Shown: positions 43,973 to 51,505 of the stretch, piece by piece
How the letters are laid out: each line of letters opens with the position of its first letter
Numbering within the stretch: position 1 is the first letter of the stretch
NCBI GenBank assembly: GCA_963743575.1
Contig: CAVUQC010000007.1
Coordinates: forward strand, 992,001 to 1,056,000
From: DASUPK01 sp963743575
Lineage (GTDB): Bacteria; Actinomycetota; Thermoleophilia; Solirubrobacterales; 70-9
Direction: 5' to 3'
DNA: 64,000 nt
Position numbers and translations under genes: made by a program
The notes under the pieces: generated by a model
What the model was told of the DNA's origin: nothing
The model's database searches: none
What the model saw: the letters and a program-made list of their open reading frames with translations, nothing else

Positions 43973-45139
43973 ATGCCAGAGGAAACGAACAAAGGATTCG
44001 ATGCGATCTTCGTCGGCGGCGGCGTGATCGGCCTTGCCTCGGCATGGCGCGCCGCCCAGCGAGGCGCACGCGTCTGTGTGCTCGAGGCGGAGCGACCGGC
44101 GGCGGGCGCGACCGGAGTGGCGGCGGGGATGCTCGCGCCGGCGGGCGAGGCGTCCTGGGGTGAGGACGATCTGCTCTCCCTGAACCTCGAGTCGCTGCAC
44201 CTCTGGCAGGACTTCGCGGAGAAGCTGGAGGACGCCTCCGAGCTTGGCGTCGAATTCGCGCGGTGCGGTGCGGTGCACGTGGCGCTCGACCGCGACGAGG
44301 CCGAGAGCCTCCGTCGCCGCCATGAGCTGCAGCGGGACCTGGGCCTCGACTCCGAATGGCTGACCGGCGGCGGGTGCAGGAAGCTCGAGCCGGGGCTGGC
44401 GACCGGGATCCGCGGCGGAGTCCACGTCCCCGGGGAGGCGAGGGTCGATCCGCGCCGGGTGGTTGCGGCTCTGCTCGCGGCGCTCGATCACGCCGGTGTG
44501 GCGGTTCACCCCGCCGCGCGAGTCGTGTCCGCCGATCCTGGCCGAGGAGTCTGGCGGCTCGCGACAGCCGGTGGGGAGAATTTCGCCGGACGCGCCGTCG
44601 TGCTCAGCGCGGGCTGCTGGTCGGGCCGGCTCGATTGGGTCCCGCCTGAGTCCAGGCCGCCCGTTCGCCCGGTGAAAGGGCAGATCCTCACGCTGCGTGG
44701 GCCGGCAAAGGAGCCGGTCAGCGAGAGGATCGTCGCCGGGGACCGTGTCTACACGGTTCCCCGCGCCGACGGGCGGCTGATCGTCGGGGCGACCGTTGAG
44801 GAGCGTGGATTCGACACCAGGGTCACGGCGGGAGGGATTCACGAGCTGCTGCGGGAGGCCTACAGGCTGCTCCCCGAGATCACCGAGCTGGAACTCGCCG
44901 AGACGACCGCCGGCCTCCGCCCCGGCAGTCCGGACAACGCGCCTCTGATCGGAAGGAGCGCGACGGACGGGTTGCTGATCGCCACTGGCCACTTCCGCAA
45001 CGGAGTCCTGCAGGCGCCGCTCACCGCCGACTGCATTGCGGCCCTGCTTGCCGGCGACGACCCGCCCATCGACCTGGCTCCGTTCTCTCCCCACCGGTTC
45101 GCGGGCAGTCCGGTTGACACCGCGGTTGAGGTCGCATGA
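43973..45139 (+). CDS. thiO: Glycine oxidase
   Basis: FAD enzyme that oxidises glycine to the imine used in thiazole synthesis, 388 residues. The dinucleotide fold is AIFVGGGVIGLASAWRAAQRGARVCVLEAE (GxGxxG), then ATGVAAGMLAPAGE, RPVKGQILTLRG, DGRLIVGATVEERGFDTRVTAGGIHELLREAYRLLPEI, and the C-terminal ETTAGLRPGSPDNAPLIGRSATDGLLIATGHFRNGVLQAPLTA. The ATG at 43973 is preferred; a TTG at 43949 abuts the riboswitch end with no room for a ribosome site. It overlaps the thiSG start by four bases. Confidence 0.94.
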   Translation: MPEETNKGFDAIFVGGGVIGLASAWRAAQRGARVCVLEAERPAAGATGVAAGMLAPAGEASWGEDDLLSLNLESLHLWQDFAEKLEDASELGVEFARCGAVHVALDRDEAESLRRRHELQRDLGLDSEWLTGGGCRKLEPGLATGIRGGVHVPGEARVDPRRVVAALLAALDHAGVAVHPAARVVSADPGRGVWRLATAGGENFAGRAVVLSAGCWSGRLDWVPPESRPPVRPVKGQILTLRGPAKEPVSERIVAGDRVYTVPRADGRLIVGATVEERGFDTRVTAGGIHELLREAYRLLPEITELELAETTAGLRPGSPDNAPLIGRSATDGLLIATGHFRNGVLQAPLTADCIAALLAGDDPPIDLAPFSPHRFAGSPVDTAVEVA

Positions 45140-46110
45140 ACGTCGAGCTCAACGGCGAAGCGGTGTCCATGCCGGACGAGGCAACGGTCGCCACCGCGAT
45201 TGAGGTATCCGGTGCGCCGACGGAGCGCGGGGTCGCCGTCGCACTGGATGGAGACGTGGTTCCGCGCAGCGAGTGGGAGATGACGGTCCTCGCCGAGGGC
45301 CAGAAGATCGAGGTTCTCGCAGCGATCCAGGGCGGCGCCGAGGACGGCTTCGAGTTGGGAGGCCGAACCTGGGGCTCACGCCTGATCGTCGGCACGGGCG
45401 GGTTCCGCTCGCTCGAGCAGATGGAGGAGGCCCTGATCGCCTCCGGCACCGAGATCGTCACCGTCGCCCTGCGACGGGTGGATCCGGCCTCGCAGGGATC
45501 CGTCCTGGACGTGATCCGGCGCCTCGGCCTGTTCGCCCTCCCGAACACGGCGGGCTGCTTCACGGCCCGCGACGCGGTCCGGACGGCGAAGCTCGCCAGG
45601 GAGGCATTCGAGACCGATTGGGTGAAGCTCGAGGTGATCGGCGACGACCGCACGCTCTTGCCCGACTCGGTGGAGCTGCTCGATGCCGCCGAGCAGTTGG
45701 TCGACGACGGCTTCATCGTCCTGCCGTACACCAACGACGACCCGATTCTTGCCCGTCGGCTCGAGGAGGCCGGGTGCACGGCCGTCATGCCGCTGGGCTC
45801 CCCGATCGGCTCCGGAATGGGGATCCGCAACCCGTACAACGTGCGGATCATCGCCGAGCGCGCGGGAGTGCCGGTGATCCTGGACGCGGGGATCGGCACG
45901 GCCTCGGATGCCGCATTGGCGATGGAGCTCGGCTGCGACGGGGTGCTGCTCGCCAGCTCGGTCTCGCGGGCCGAGGACCCGGCTGGGATGGCCGCCGCGA
46001 TGCGCTCAGCCGTCGAGGCGGGCTGGGCGGCTCGTCAGGCAGGCCGGATTCCGCGCCAGTTGCACGCCGAGGCATCGACCCCGCTCGAGGGCACCCCGGA
46101 CCTCGGCTAA
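45136..46110 (+). CDS. thiG: ThiS-ThiG fusion: sulfur carrier joined to thiazole synthase
   Basis: Single 324-residue chain. Residues 1-66 are a ThiS ubiquitin-like domain (MNVELNGEAVSMPDEATVA...EVLAAIQGG), ending in the Gly-Gly that is normally the free C-terminus activated by ThiF. Residues 72-324 are ThiG: LGGRTWGSRLIVGTGGFRSLEQMEEAL, VALRRVD, LPNTAGCFTARDAV, WVKLEVIGD, AVMPLGSPIGSGMGI, VPVILDAGIGTASDAALAMELGCDGVLLASSVSRAEDP. Such fusions are known as bifunctional sulfur carrier/thiazole synthase, but the internal Gly-Gly needs an explanation. No thiF gene is seen in the window. Confidence 0.93.
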   Translation: MNVELNGEAVSMPDEATVATAIEVSGAPTERGVAVALDGDVVPRSEWEMTVLAEGQKIEVLAAIQGGAEDGFELGGRTWGSRLIVGTGGFRSLEQMEEALIASGTEIVTVALRRVDPASQGSVLDVIRRLGLFALPNTAGCFTARDAVRTAKLAREAFETDWVKLEVIGDDRTLLPDSVELLDAAEQLVDDGFIVLPYTNDDPILARRLEEAGCTAVMPLGSPIGSGMGIRNPYNVRIIAERAGVPVILDAGIGTASDAALAMELGCDGVLLASSVSRAEDPAGMAAAMRSAVEAGWAARQAGRIPRQLHAEASTPLEGTPDLG

Positions 46111-46703
46111 CGGCGGCGGAGTCGGCCGGCTATCTGGTCGACGCCTTCGCCGAACGCTCCAAACGTCCAGCCCACGCCGTGGGCCGCCTTGTTGAGGACG
46201 GTGTCGGCCACCGGCGCCGCGACGCGGTCGGGGTCCTGGCCGAGCTCGACGGCGGCCTCGCGAACGGCGTCCACGCGCGGCTCGAAGCGCACGGCCCAGT
46301 CTTCGCAGAACCCGGCCATGTCGCGATCCTCGCGGGCGCGTGCGAGCTCGGCCAGCTGCCGGAGCAGCGTGGTCAGGTGCTCGCCATCGAGGACCGAGAA
46401 CCGCGCCACCATGCCGGTGTCGCCCCCGCGGTCCGCGATCCCCGTCCGCAGGTCGGCGAGCCTCGCGCCCACGTTCTGGGCCATCGGGGTGCCGTAGAGC
46501 CCGTACGCCTCCGTGCGGGGCGCCAGCTCCTCGAGCAGCTGTTTCGCCTCGGCCGCGCCGATTTGGAGCTTCTCGCCCACCGGGATGTCCTCCAGCAGGG
46601 TCCCGACCCGCGCCCAGCGATGGGTGAGGTGACGGGCCGAGGCGTAGAGCTCTCGATAGGCGCGATGCTCGGCGGGGTGAAGTTTCGGCTGGTCGTCGGT
46701 CAC
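46107..46703 (-). CDS. Hypothetical soluble protein, alpha-helical
   Basis: A 198-residue protein rich in helical, amphipathic segments (LHPAEHRAYRELYASARHLTHRWARVG, EAKQLLEELAPRTEAYGLYG, FSVLDGEHLTTLLRQLAELARARED, DMAGFCEDWAVRFEPRVDAVREAAVELG, VADTVLNKAAHGVGWTFGAFGEGVDQIAGRLRRR). No family recognised. No signal peptide. It is convergent with thiSG through four shared bases (CTAA), and its promoter would lie near the SOS-box gene start. Confidence 0.65.
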   Translation of the reverse strand: MTDDQPKLHPAEHRAYRELYASARHLTHRWARVGTLLEDIPVGEKLQIGAAEAKQLLEELAPRTEAYGLYGTPMAQNVGARLADLRTGIADRGGDTGMVARFSVLDGEHLTTLLRQLAELARAREDRDMAGFCEDWAVRFEPRVDAVREAAVELGQDPDRVAAPVADTVLNKAAHGVGWTFGAFGEGVDQIAGRLRRR

Positions 46704-46751
46704 GGGAATGGAGTCTGACTGAGCCGGCTCACGAACTCGGTCTTCGTGTCG

Positions 46752-46794
46752 TTGAGCTATGGACGAGCTGATCGATATGCGAACATACGTTCGA
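46752..46794 (+). promoter_or_regulatory. Promoter with SOS (LexA) box at the radical SAM gene
   Basis: The site at 46779-46794 reads gCGAAC-ATAC-GTTCGA. It matches 11 of 12 fixed positions of the mycobacterial SOS box TCGAAC-N4-GTTCGA, and the Bacillus-type CGAAC-N4-GTTCG core exactly. TTGAGC at 46752 and TATGCG at 46776, 18 bases apart, form a plausible promoter overlapping the operator. The last operator base is the A of the ATG, so the mRNA may be leaderless. Confidence 0.78.
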
Positions 46795-48854
46795 TGCGCT
46801 GGGACTCACAGAAAATCGACAGAGAGAGGGGAAGGAGCCTGCCGGGCATCGATGTCGAGCGGGTCCGCACCTTCGACGCCCCGGAGGCCCTTGGCATCAA
46901 CTTCCACGAGGTCCGGGCGAAGTCCGCGCTCAACAAGGTTCCGGGCGACTACCTGCCGTTCAACTGGACGGTCAACGCGTTCAGAGGTTGCGCCCATGCG
47001 TGTAGCTATTGCAACTCGGGCGATACGCCGATTCTTCTGGAGGATGGGCGGACGAAAGCGCTCAGGGACATCAGAGTCGGCGATCGGGTCTACGGAACGA
47101 TCAACGGCCCGAGGTATCGCCGCTACGCCATCACCGAAGTCCTAGCCCATTGGGATTCATACAAAAACGCGTACCGTCTGCTCCTCGAGGATGGAACGGA
47201 GCTGATTGCAAGTGGTGATCACCGTTTCCTGAGCAGACGAGGCAATTGGAAACACGTTGTGGGCGCCGAGCAGGGTCCGCTACAGCGCCCTTACCTGACC
47301 CTCAATGACGAGCTGATGGGCATGGGTCATTTCGCCGATGCCCCCGATACCGACGCTCCGGTCTATCGGCGGGGTTATCTCTGCGGCCTAATCCGAGGCG
47401 ACGGAAACCTTGCCTCATATGACTACACCCCGCCCGGTAGAGGGCCTCAACGGCTGCATCGATTCCGGCTCGCTTTGGCCGACTTTGAAGCGCTGCGTCG
47501 AGCGCAGGAGTACCTCCGCGACTTGGACATCGAAACGGATCAGTTCGTCTTCGCCGCCGTCGGGAACCACCGTGAAATGCGCGCGATCCGACATCAAGCT
47601 CGGCGGGGGGTCGAGAGGATCCGAGAGGCAATCGCCTGGCCCCGTGGCACGTTTGAACTCTGGGTCAAGGGCTTCTTGGCGGGCATTTTCGATGCTGAGG
47701 GTTGTTACTCGCGGGGCGTGTTCCGGATTTCGAACTGCGATCAGGAGATCATCGATTGGACGACGTGGTCTTTGAATCTCTTGGGCTTCGACTACGCAGT
47801 AGAGCGCAGAGGCACGCCCAACGAAATGACAAATGTTCGAATCCGTGGCGGCCTCCGCGAGGTGGTGCGCTTCTTCCACCTCACGGACCCAGCGATTACG
47901 CGAAAGCGGTCAATCGAAGGAACAGCGCTAAAGAGCGATTCGAAGCTGAAGGTGGAATCGATTGAGCCGCTCGGAAAACGGCAGCTCTTCGACATCACCA
48001 CCGGGACCGGCGACTTCATCGCCAATGGCGTGGTCAGCCACAATTGCTTCGCCCGCAATACCCACACCTACCTGGACCTTGATGCCGGCCGTGACTTCGA
48101 GCGGGAGATCGTCGTCAAGGTCAACGTGCCCGAGCTGCTGCGTGCCGAGCTCCAGAAACCGAGTTGGAAGAGGGAGCTGATCGCCTTCGGGACCAACACG
48201 GACCCGTATCAGTGGGCGGAGGGGAAGTATCAGCTGATGCCCCCGATGATCGAGGCGCTTCGGGAGATGGAGACCCCTACCTCGATCCTGACCAAGTCAC
48301 CTCTCGTCACCCGAGATCTCGACGCCCTGCTCGAGCTTGCCGAGACCGTCGACGTCTCGGTGAACTTCTCGGTGCCTACCCTCGACGAGAAGATCTGGCG
48401 CCAGACCGAGCCGCACACGCCGCATCCGCGCAAGCGGCTCGAGGCTGTCGCGAAGTTCAACGAGGCCGGGATCCCCTCTGGCGTGCTGATAGCCCCGCTG
48501 ATGCCGGGCATCAACGACTCCCCCGAACTGGTCGAGGAGATCGTCTCGATCGCGGAGGAGGCGGGCGCCACCTTCGTCAACGGGATTGCGCTTCATCTGC
48601 GGCCGGGCGTCAAGGAGGTCTTCATGTCATGGCTGTCGGCGGCGCGCCCTGACCTGGTGCCGAAGTACGAGGACCTCTACCAGGAGCGCGCCTACGCCCC
48701 GACCGGCGAGCGCAAGCGAATCGGCTCACTCGTCCGCGCGCCAAACCTGTCGTACGACCCCCGCTACAGCCGGCGAGCCAGGCTGGAGGCGAAGCGGAAG
48801 GCACGTGCCGAGGCCGCCGCCGAACCAGAGGTCGTCCAGACCAAGCTGTTCTAG
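46794..48854 (+). CDS. Intein-containing Rv2578c-family radical SAM protein
   Basis: Precursor of 686 residues; the spliced protein would be about 341. The N-extein (1-72) ends NAFRGCAHACSY, with Cys66 and Cys70 of the radical SAM motif. The intein spans residues 73-417. The C-extein starts CFARNTHTYLDLD, so the third cluster cysteine is residue 418. Later parts include FGTNTDPYQWAEGKYQLM, TSILTKSPLVTRDL, VSVNFSVPTLDEKIWRQTEPHTPHPRKRLEAVA and LIAPLMPGINDSPELVEEI, typical of COG1533 proteins related to spore photoproduct lyase. The ATG at 46794 matches the family N-terminus MRWD. A DNA repair role is inferred. Confidence 0.94.
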   Translation: MRWDSQKIDRERGRSLPGIDVERVRTFDAPEALGINFHEVRAKSALNKVPGDYLPFNWTVNAFRGCAHACSYCNSGDTPILLEDGRTKALRDIRVGDRVYGTINGPRYRRYAITEVLAHWDSYKNAYRLLLEDGTELIASGDHRFLSRRGNWKHVVGAEQGPLQRPYLTLNDELMGMGHFADAPDTDAPVYRRGYLCGLIRGDGNLASYDYTPPGRGPQRLHRFRLALADFEALRRAQEYLRDLDIETDQFVFAAVGNHREMRAIRHQARRGVERIREAIAWPRGTFELWVKGFLAGIFDAEGCYSRGVFRISNCDQEIIDWTTWSLNLLGFDYAVERRGTPNEMTNVRIRGGLREVVRFFHLTDPAITRKRSIEGTALKSDSKLKVESIEPLGKRQLFDITTGTGDFIANGVVSHNCFARNTHTYLDLDAGRDFEREIVVKVNVPELLRAELQKPSWKRELIAFGTNTDPYQWAEGKYQLMPPMIEALREMETPTSILTKSPLVTRDLDALLELAETVDVSVNFSVPTLDEKIWRQTEPHTPHPRKRLEAVAKFNEAGIPSGVLIAPLMPGINDSPELVEEIVSIAEEAGATFVNGIALHLRPGVKEVFMSWLSAARPDLVPKYEDLYQERAYAPTGERKRIGSLVRAPNLSYDPRYSRRARLEAKRKARAEAAAEPEVVQTKLF
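47010..48044 (+). mobile_element. Intein with LAGLIDADG homing endonuclease
   Basis: In-frame 345-residue insertion. It starts with Cys (block A: NSGDTPILLEDGRTKALRDI), has block B LLEDGTELIASGDHRFLSRRG (motif SGDH), two LAGLIDADG helices (RGYLCGLIRGDG and VKGFLAGIFDAEG), and ends with FDITTGTGDFIANGVVSHN followed by Cys+1. Splicing joints are Tyr-Cys and Asn-Cys, as in class 1 inteins. GC content drops visibly between 47040 and 47990 relative to the flanking exteins, which supports acquisition. Confidence 0.95.
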
Positions 48855-48931
48855 CGAGCCTCCAGCGCGATGGTTCGCGCTCTCGCTGGCGGGGTATCTG
48901 TGCGGTCAGCAACCGGAAAGGAGGCGAGCTG

Positions 48932-49270
48932 ATGCCACCGAGAGGAATCAAGAAAGGCACCAAGTGGGCCCGGATGTACGAGGACGTGAAGAAGAGCGAG
49001 CGCACGGAGGGCCGTTCGGAGAAGCGAGCCGAGGAGATTGCCGCTCGCACGGTGAACAAGGAGCGGGCGCGGGCAGGCGAGTCGCGGCAGGCGTCGCCGA
49101 CATCGACCCGGGATATCTCGTCGCATCGCCGCGGAGGCTTGCGGTCTGGCAACGGACCGGGGGGCCGCACGCGTGACCAGCTCTACCAGGAGGCGAAGAA
49201 CCGCGGCATCAGGGGCCGGTCGAAGATGAGCAAGCGGCAGCTGGCTGCGGCGATCGGAGGGAAGAACTGA
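48932..49270 (+). CDS. Basic protein with C-terminal Rho_N-like/SAP-like motif
   Basis: A 112-residue highly basic protein with a strong AAAGGAGG ribosome site. The first 70 residues are lysine/arginine/glutamate-rich and look disordered; the C-terminus, TRDQLYQEAKNRGIRGRSKMSKRQLAAAIGG, is a helix-extended-helix like the Rho N-terminal or SAP fold that binds nucleic acid. It overlaps the next gene by one base (ATGATG-type junction at 49270). The pair resembles small nucleoid or stress-linked proteins; no function is established. Confidence 0.72.
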   Translation: MPPRGIKKGTKWARMYEDVKKSERTEGRSEKRAEEIAARTVNKERARAGESRQASPTSTRDISSHRRGGLRSGNGPGGRTRDQLYQEAKNRGIRGRSKMSKRQLAAAIGGKN

Positions 49271-49536
49271 TGGCTACGCAGACACAGCGGCGCGCCGCCA
49301 AGCGCAACGTGAAGAGGGCACAGGCAGGTGCGCGCAGGAAGCAGACGCTCAGGAACCTGCCGAAGAAGACGCAGACCGCGCTCGGCAAGGAAGCCAACAA
49401 GGTCCGCAAGGGCGAAGCCAAGACCCGTGAGCAGCTCAATCGTGAGGCCGCCAGGCTCGAGATCAGCGGCCGCTCGAAGATGGGCAAGGACGAGCTGAGG
49501 CGAGCGATTCGCCGGCACGGAGGCAAGGCCGACTAG
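49270..49536 (+). CDS. Basic Rho_N-like protein, related to the upstream gene
   Basis: An 88-residue lysine/arginine-rich protein. The first half (MATQTQRRAAKRNVKRAQAG, KQTLRNLPKKTQTALGKEAN) is basic and helical; the end, TREQLNREAARLEISGRSKMGKDELRRAIRRHGG, repeats the helix-extended-helix motif of the previous protein with the same GRSKM core. The two adjacent genes are therefore duplicates with diverged N-termini. DNA or RNA binding is likely from charge and motif. Its start overlaps the previous stop (TGATG). Confidence 0.72.
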   Translation: MATQTQRRAAKRNVKRAQAGARRKQTLRNLPKKTQTALGKEANKVRKGEAKTREQLNREAARLEISGRSKMGKDELRRAIRRHGGKAD

Positions 49537-49551
49537 ACGGGCTCCGGGGAG

Positions 49552-50235
49552 CTACCCCTCGATGCCCGTCGCATCGTGGGGTGTCCCCACCGGCTTCGAC
49601 TCCGGCGAACCCCGCTGCCGGAGGAAGACAGTCAGGGCCACGAACGATCCGACCGCGAGGAACTCAGACTGCCAGTTCTGGAGGGTCGCCTGCCAGAAGT
49701 CCGCCGAGCCGACGTAGCCGAGCCAGGAGACGACCTTCTCATGATGGTCGGTCTGCTCGGCGTTGTACTTCGTCCAGCCGGTGACCGACTGGGCGAACCA
49801 TGAGCCGAAGAAGATGGTGGACATCACGATCAGCAGGGAGTTCGAGTAGACGTAGGTCTTGATTCCTTTCGGCCTGGCCCAGGCGGGGGAATCCCGGCGG
49901 GCGTGCCTTCCGACGGATTGGTCCTGATCTGACTCGGTCCCCGCCTTGTCGAGCGGCTTCGACTCAGGCGAGCCGCGCTCGACGAGCCAGACCGTGGCGA
50001 GCATGAAGAGCATGAACTGCAGGTACTCCGACTGCCAGTTCTCCATCACCGCGTTGCCAAAGTCCGAGGAGACGAGGTACCGCCAGAAGGTCATCGTCGT
50101 GTCGTGATGGGCCATCGCATCCTCGTTGTGGAGCGTGTGGCCGGCGATCGCCTGACCGACCAGTGCTGCAAGGAACAGCACCAAGAAGAACAGGGAGAGA
50201 GAGTGGTCGCCGACGAACCGACGCAGCCGTGACAT
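49552..50235 (-). CDS. DUF6766 membrane protein with internal duplication
   Basis: A 227-residue membrane protein. The first half (SSDFGNAVMENWQSEYLQFMLFMLATVWLVERGSPESKP) and second half (SADFWQATLQNWQSEFLAVGSFVALTVFLRQRGSPESKP) share the NWQSE...RGSPESKP pattern, so the protein arose by internal duplication. The motif at the end matches DUF6766. Helices number about four. The ATG at 50235 is coupled to a 27-codon gene just upstream by TGATG. The function is unknown. Confidence 0.8.
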   Translation of the reverse strand: MSRLRRFVGDHSLSLFFLVLFLAALVGQAIAGHTLHNEDAMAHHDTTMTFWRYLVSSDFGNAVMENWQSEYLQFMLFMLATVWLVERGSPESKPLDKAGTESDQDQSVGRHARRDSPAWARPKGIKTYVYSNSLLIVMSTIFFGSWFAQSVTGWTKYNAEQTDHHEKVVSWLGYVGSADFWQATLQNWQSEFLAVGSFVALTVFLRQRGSPESKPVGTPHDATGIEG

Positions 50236-50318
50236 CAGTTGTGGGCCAGTCCGATCACGGTGTAGAAGACGAGACCGGTCGCGATCAGCACGAGCCAGCT
50301 GAAGAACATCACTCTCAT
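50235..50318 (-). CDS. 27-residue membrane miniprotein
   Basis: A short open frame too small for routine calling: MRVMFFSWLVLIATGLVFYT followed by VIGLAHN. It is one hydrophobic helix. AAGGAG lies about 10 bases upstream of the ATG at 50318, a better ribosome site than many genes here. Its TGA overlaps the DUF6766 ATG (TGATG), so the two are translationally coupled. It may be a small accessory subunit. Evidence is the ribosome site, coupling and hydrophobicity; conservation has not been checked. Confidence 0.6.
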   Translation of the reverse strand: MRVMFFSWLVLIATGLVFYTVIGLAHN

Positions 50319-50385
50319 CGCGCCCCACTCCTTCCCGCTGGCTGCCCCCCTAATCCGGGAGAACCACGAATTACGTGTATTCCCA

Positions 50386-50412
50386 TTGACTTACTGTTGT
50401 TTTTGCTACGGT
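50386..50412 (+). promoter_or_regulatory. Possible promoter of the sulfate transport operon
   Basis: TTGACT at 50386 and TACGGT at 50407 (15 bases apart) lie in an unusually A/T-rich patch 50-75 bases before the sbp start. The spacing is short of the ideal 17. The region may also hold regulator sites; none is proven. Confidence 0.4.
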
Positions 50413-50461
50413 TCCCGGCCTTGTCAATCAAAGCAATCAAGAAAGGTCGGACGAAAGCCTC

Positions 50462-51484
50462 ATGACTCAGGAACAGCGCAACCGAAAGCCGAAGCAGATC
50501 GCCGCCCTACTGGGCGTCGCCATCCTCGGTTTGGCAGCGGCGGTCGGTGTTTCCGCATGCGGATCCGCAAGCGCCAGCGGCCAGATCAGTCTGGTCGCCT
50601 ACTCGACTCCGCAGCAGGTCTTCGAGCAGAGTCTCGAGCCCGGCTTCAAGGACACCTCGGAGGGCAAGGACGTCGGCTTCTCGAACTCGTTCGGGGCGTC
50701 GGGCGACCAGAGCCGCGCGGTCGAATCCGGCCAGCCGGCGGACGTCGCCTTGTTCTCGCTCCAGCCCGACATGCAGCGCCTGGTGGACGCCGGGATCGTC
50801 TCGGCCGACTGGGACCAGAACCAGTACAAGGGGATCGTCACCGACTCGGTCGTGTCCCTGATGGTTCGTCCGGGCAACCCGAAGCACATCACCAGCTTCG
50901 ACGACCTCGCGAATTCGGACGTCGATGTGATCGACCCGAACCCGGCCACCTCCGGCGGAGCCCGCTGGAACATCATGGCCATCTACGGGTCACAGATCGC
51001 CGAGGGCAAGACCCCGGCGCAGGCGCAGGACTTCGTTAAGCAGGTCCTGGCCAACACATCCGTTCAGGACTCGAGCGCTCGTGACTCGCTCAACACGTTC
51101 TCCAGCGGGAAGGGCGATGTGCTCGTCGGCTACGAGAACGACGCCATCCAGGCGAAGAAGGACGGCATCGATCTCGAGTACGTCACGCCCGCCAGCACGA
51201 TCATGATCGAGAACCCGATCGCGGTCACGAAGGACGCGCCGTCCGAGGCCCAGAAGTTCGTGGACTTCATGTACACGGACCAGGGCCAGCAGGACTTCGC
51301 CGATGCGGGCTATCGCCCTGTCGTCAAGTCCGTGGCCGAGAAGAACGCAAGCAAGTTCCCGACGCCATCGGGCCTGTTCACCATCGACAAGTTCGGTGGG
51401 TGGGACAAGGTCGCCGATCCGTTCTTCGGCGACAACGGCTGGGTCATCCAGGCCGAGAAGGACCTCGGCAACCCGACGAGCTAG
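50462..51484 (+). CDS. Sulfate ABC transporter substrate-binding lipoprotein
   Basis: High-affinity sulfate/thiosulfate binding protein, 340 residues. Signal peptide ends with lipobox VSAC (IAALLGVAILGLAAAVGVSAC), so it is membrane-anchored. It shows SLVAYSTPQQVFEQSLEPGF, SFGASGDQSRAVESGQPADVALFSLQPDMQRLVDAGIV, PNPATSGGARWNIMAIYG and the sulfate-coordinating region with Ser/Gly, plus QAKKDGIDLEYVTPASTIMIENPIAV. The family is Sbp/CysP. It is the first gene of a sulfate operon followed by two permeases and an ATPase. The A/T-rich upstream patch at 50370-50430 may carry the promoter. Confidence 0.94.
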   Translation: MTQEQRNRKPKQIAALLGVAILGLAAAVGVSACGSASASGQISLVAYSTPQQVFEQSLEPGFKDTSEGKDVGFSNSFGASGDQSRAVESGQPADVALFSLQPDMQRLVDAGIVSADWDQNQYKGIVTDSVVSLMVRPGNPKHITSFDDLANSDVDVIDPNPATSGGARWNIMAIYGSQIAEGKTPAQAQDFVKQVLANTSVQDSSARDSLNTFSSGKGDVLVGYENDAIQAKKDGIDLEYVTPASTIMIENPIAVTKDAPSEAQKFVDFMYTDQGQQDFADAGYRPVVKSVAEKNASKFPTPSGLFTIDKFGGWDKVADPFFGDNGWVIQAEKDLGNPTS

Positions 51485-51505
51485 GCAGCTGGAGCCGACC
51501 GACAC

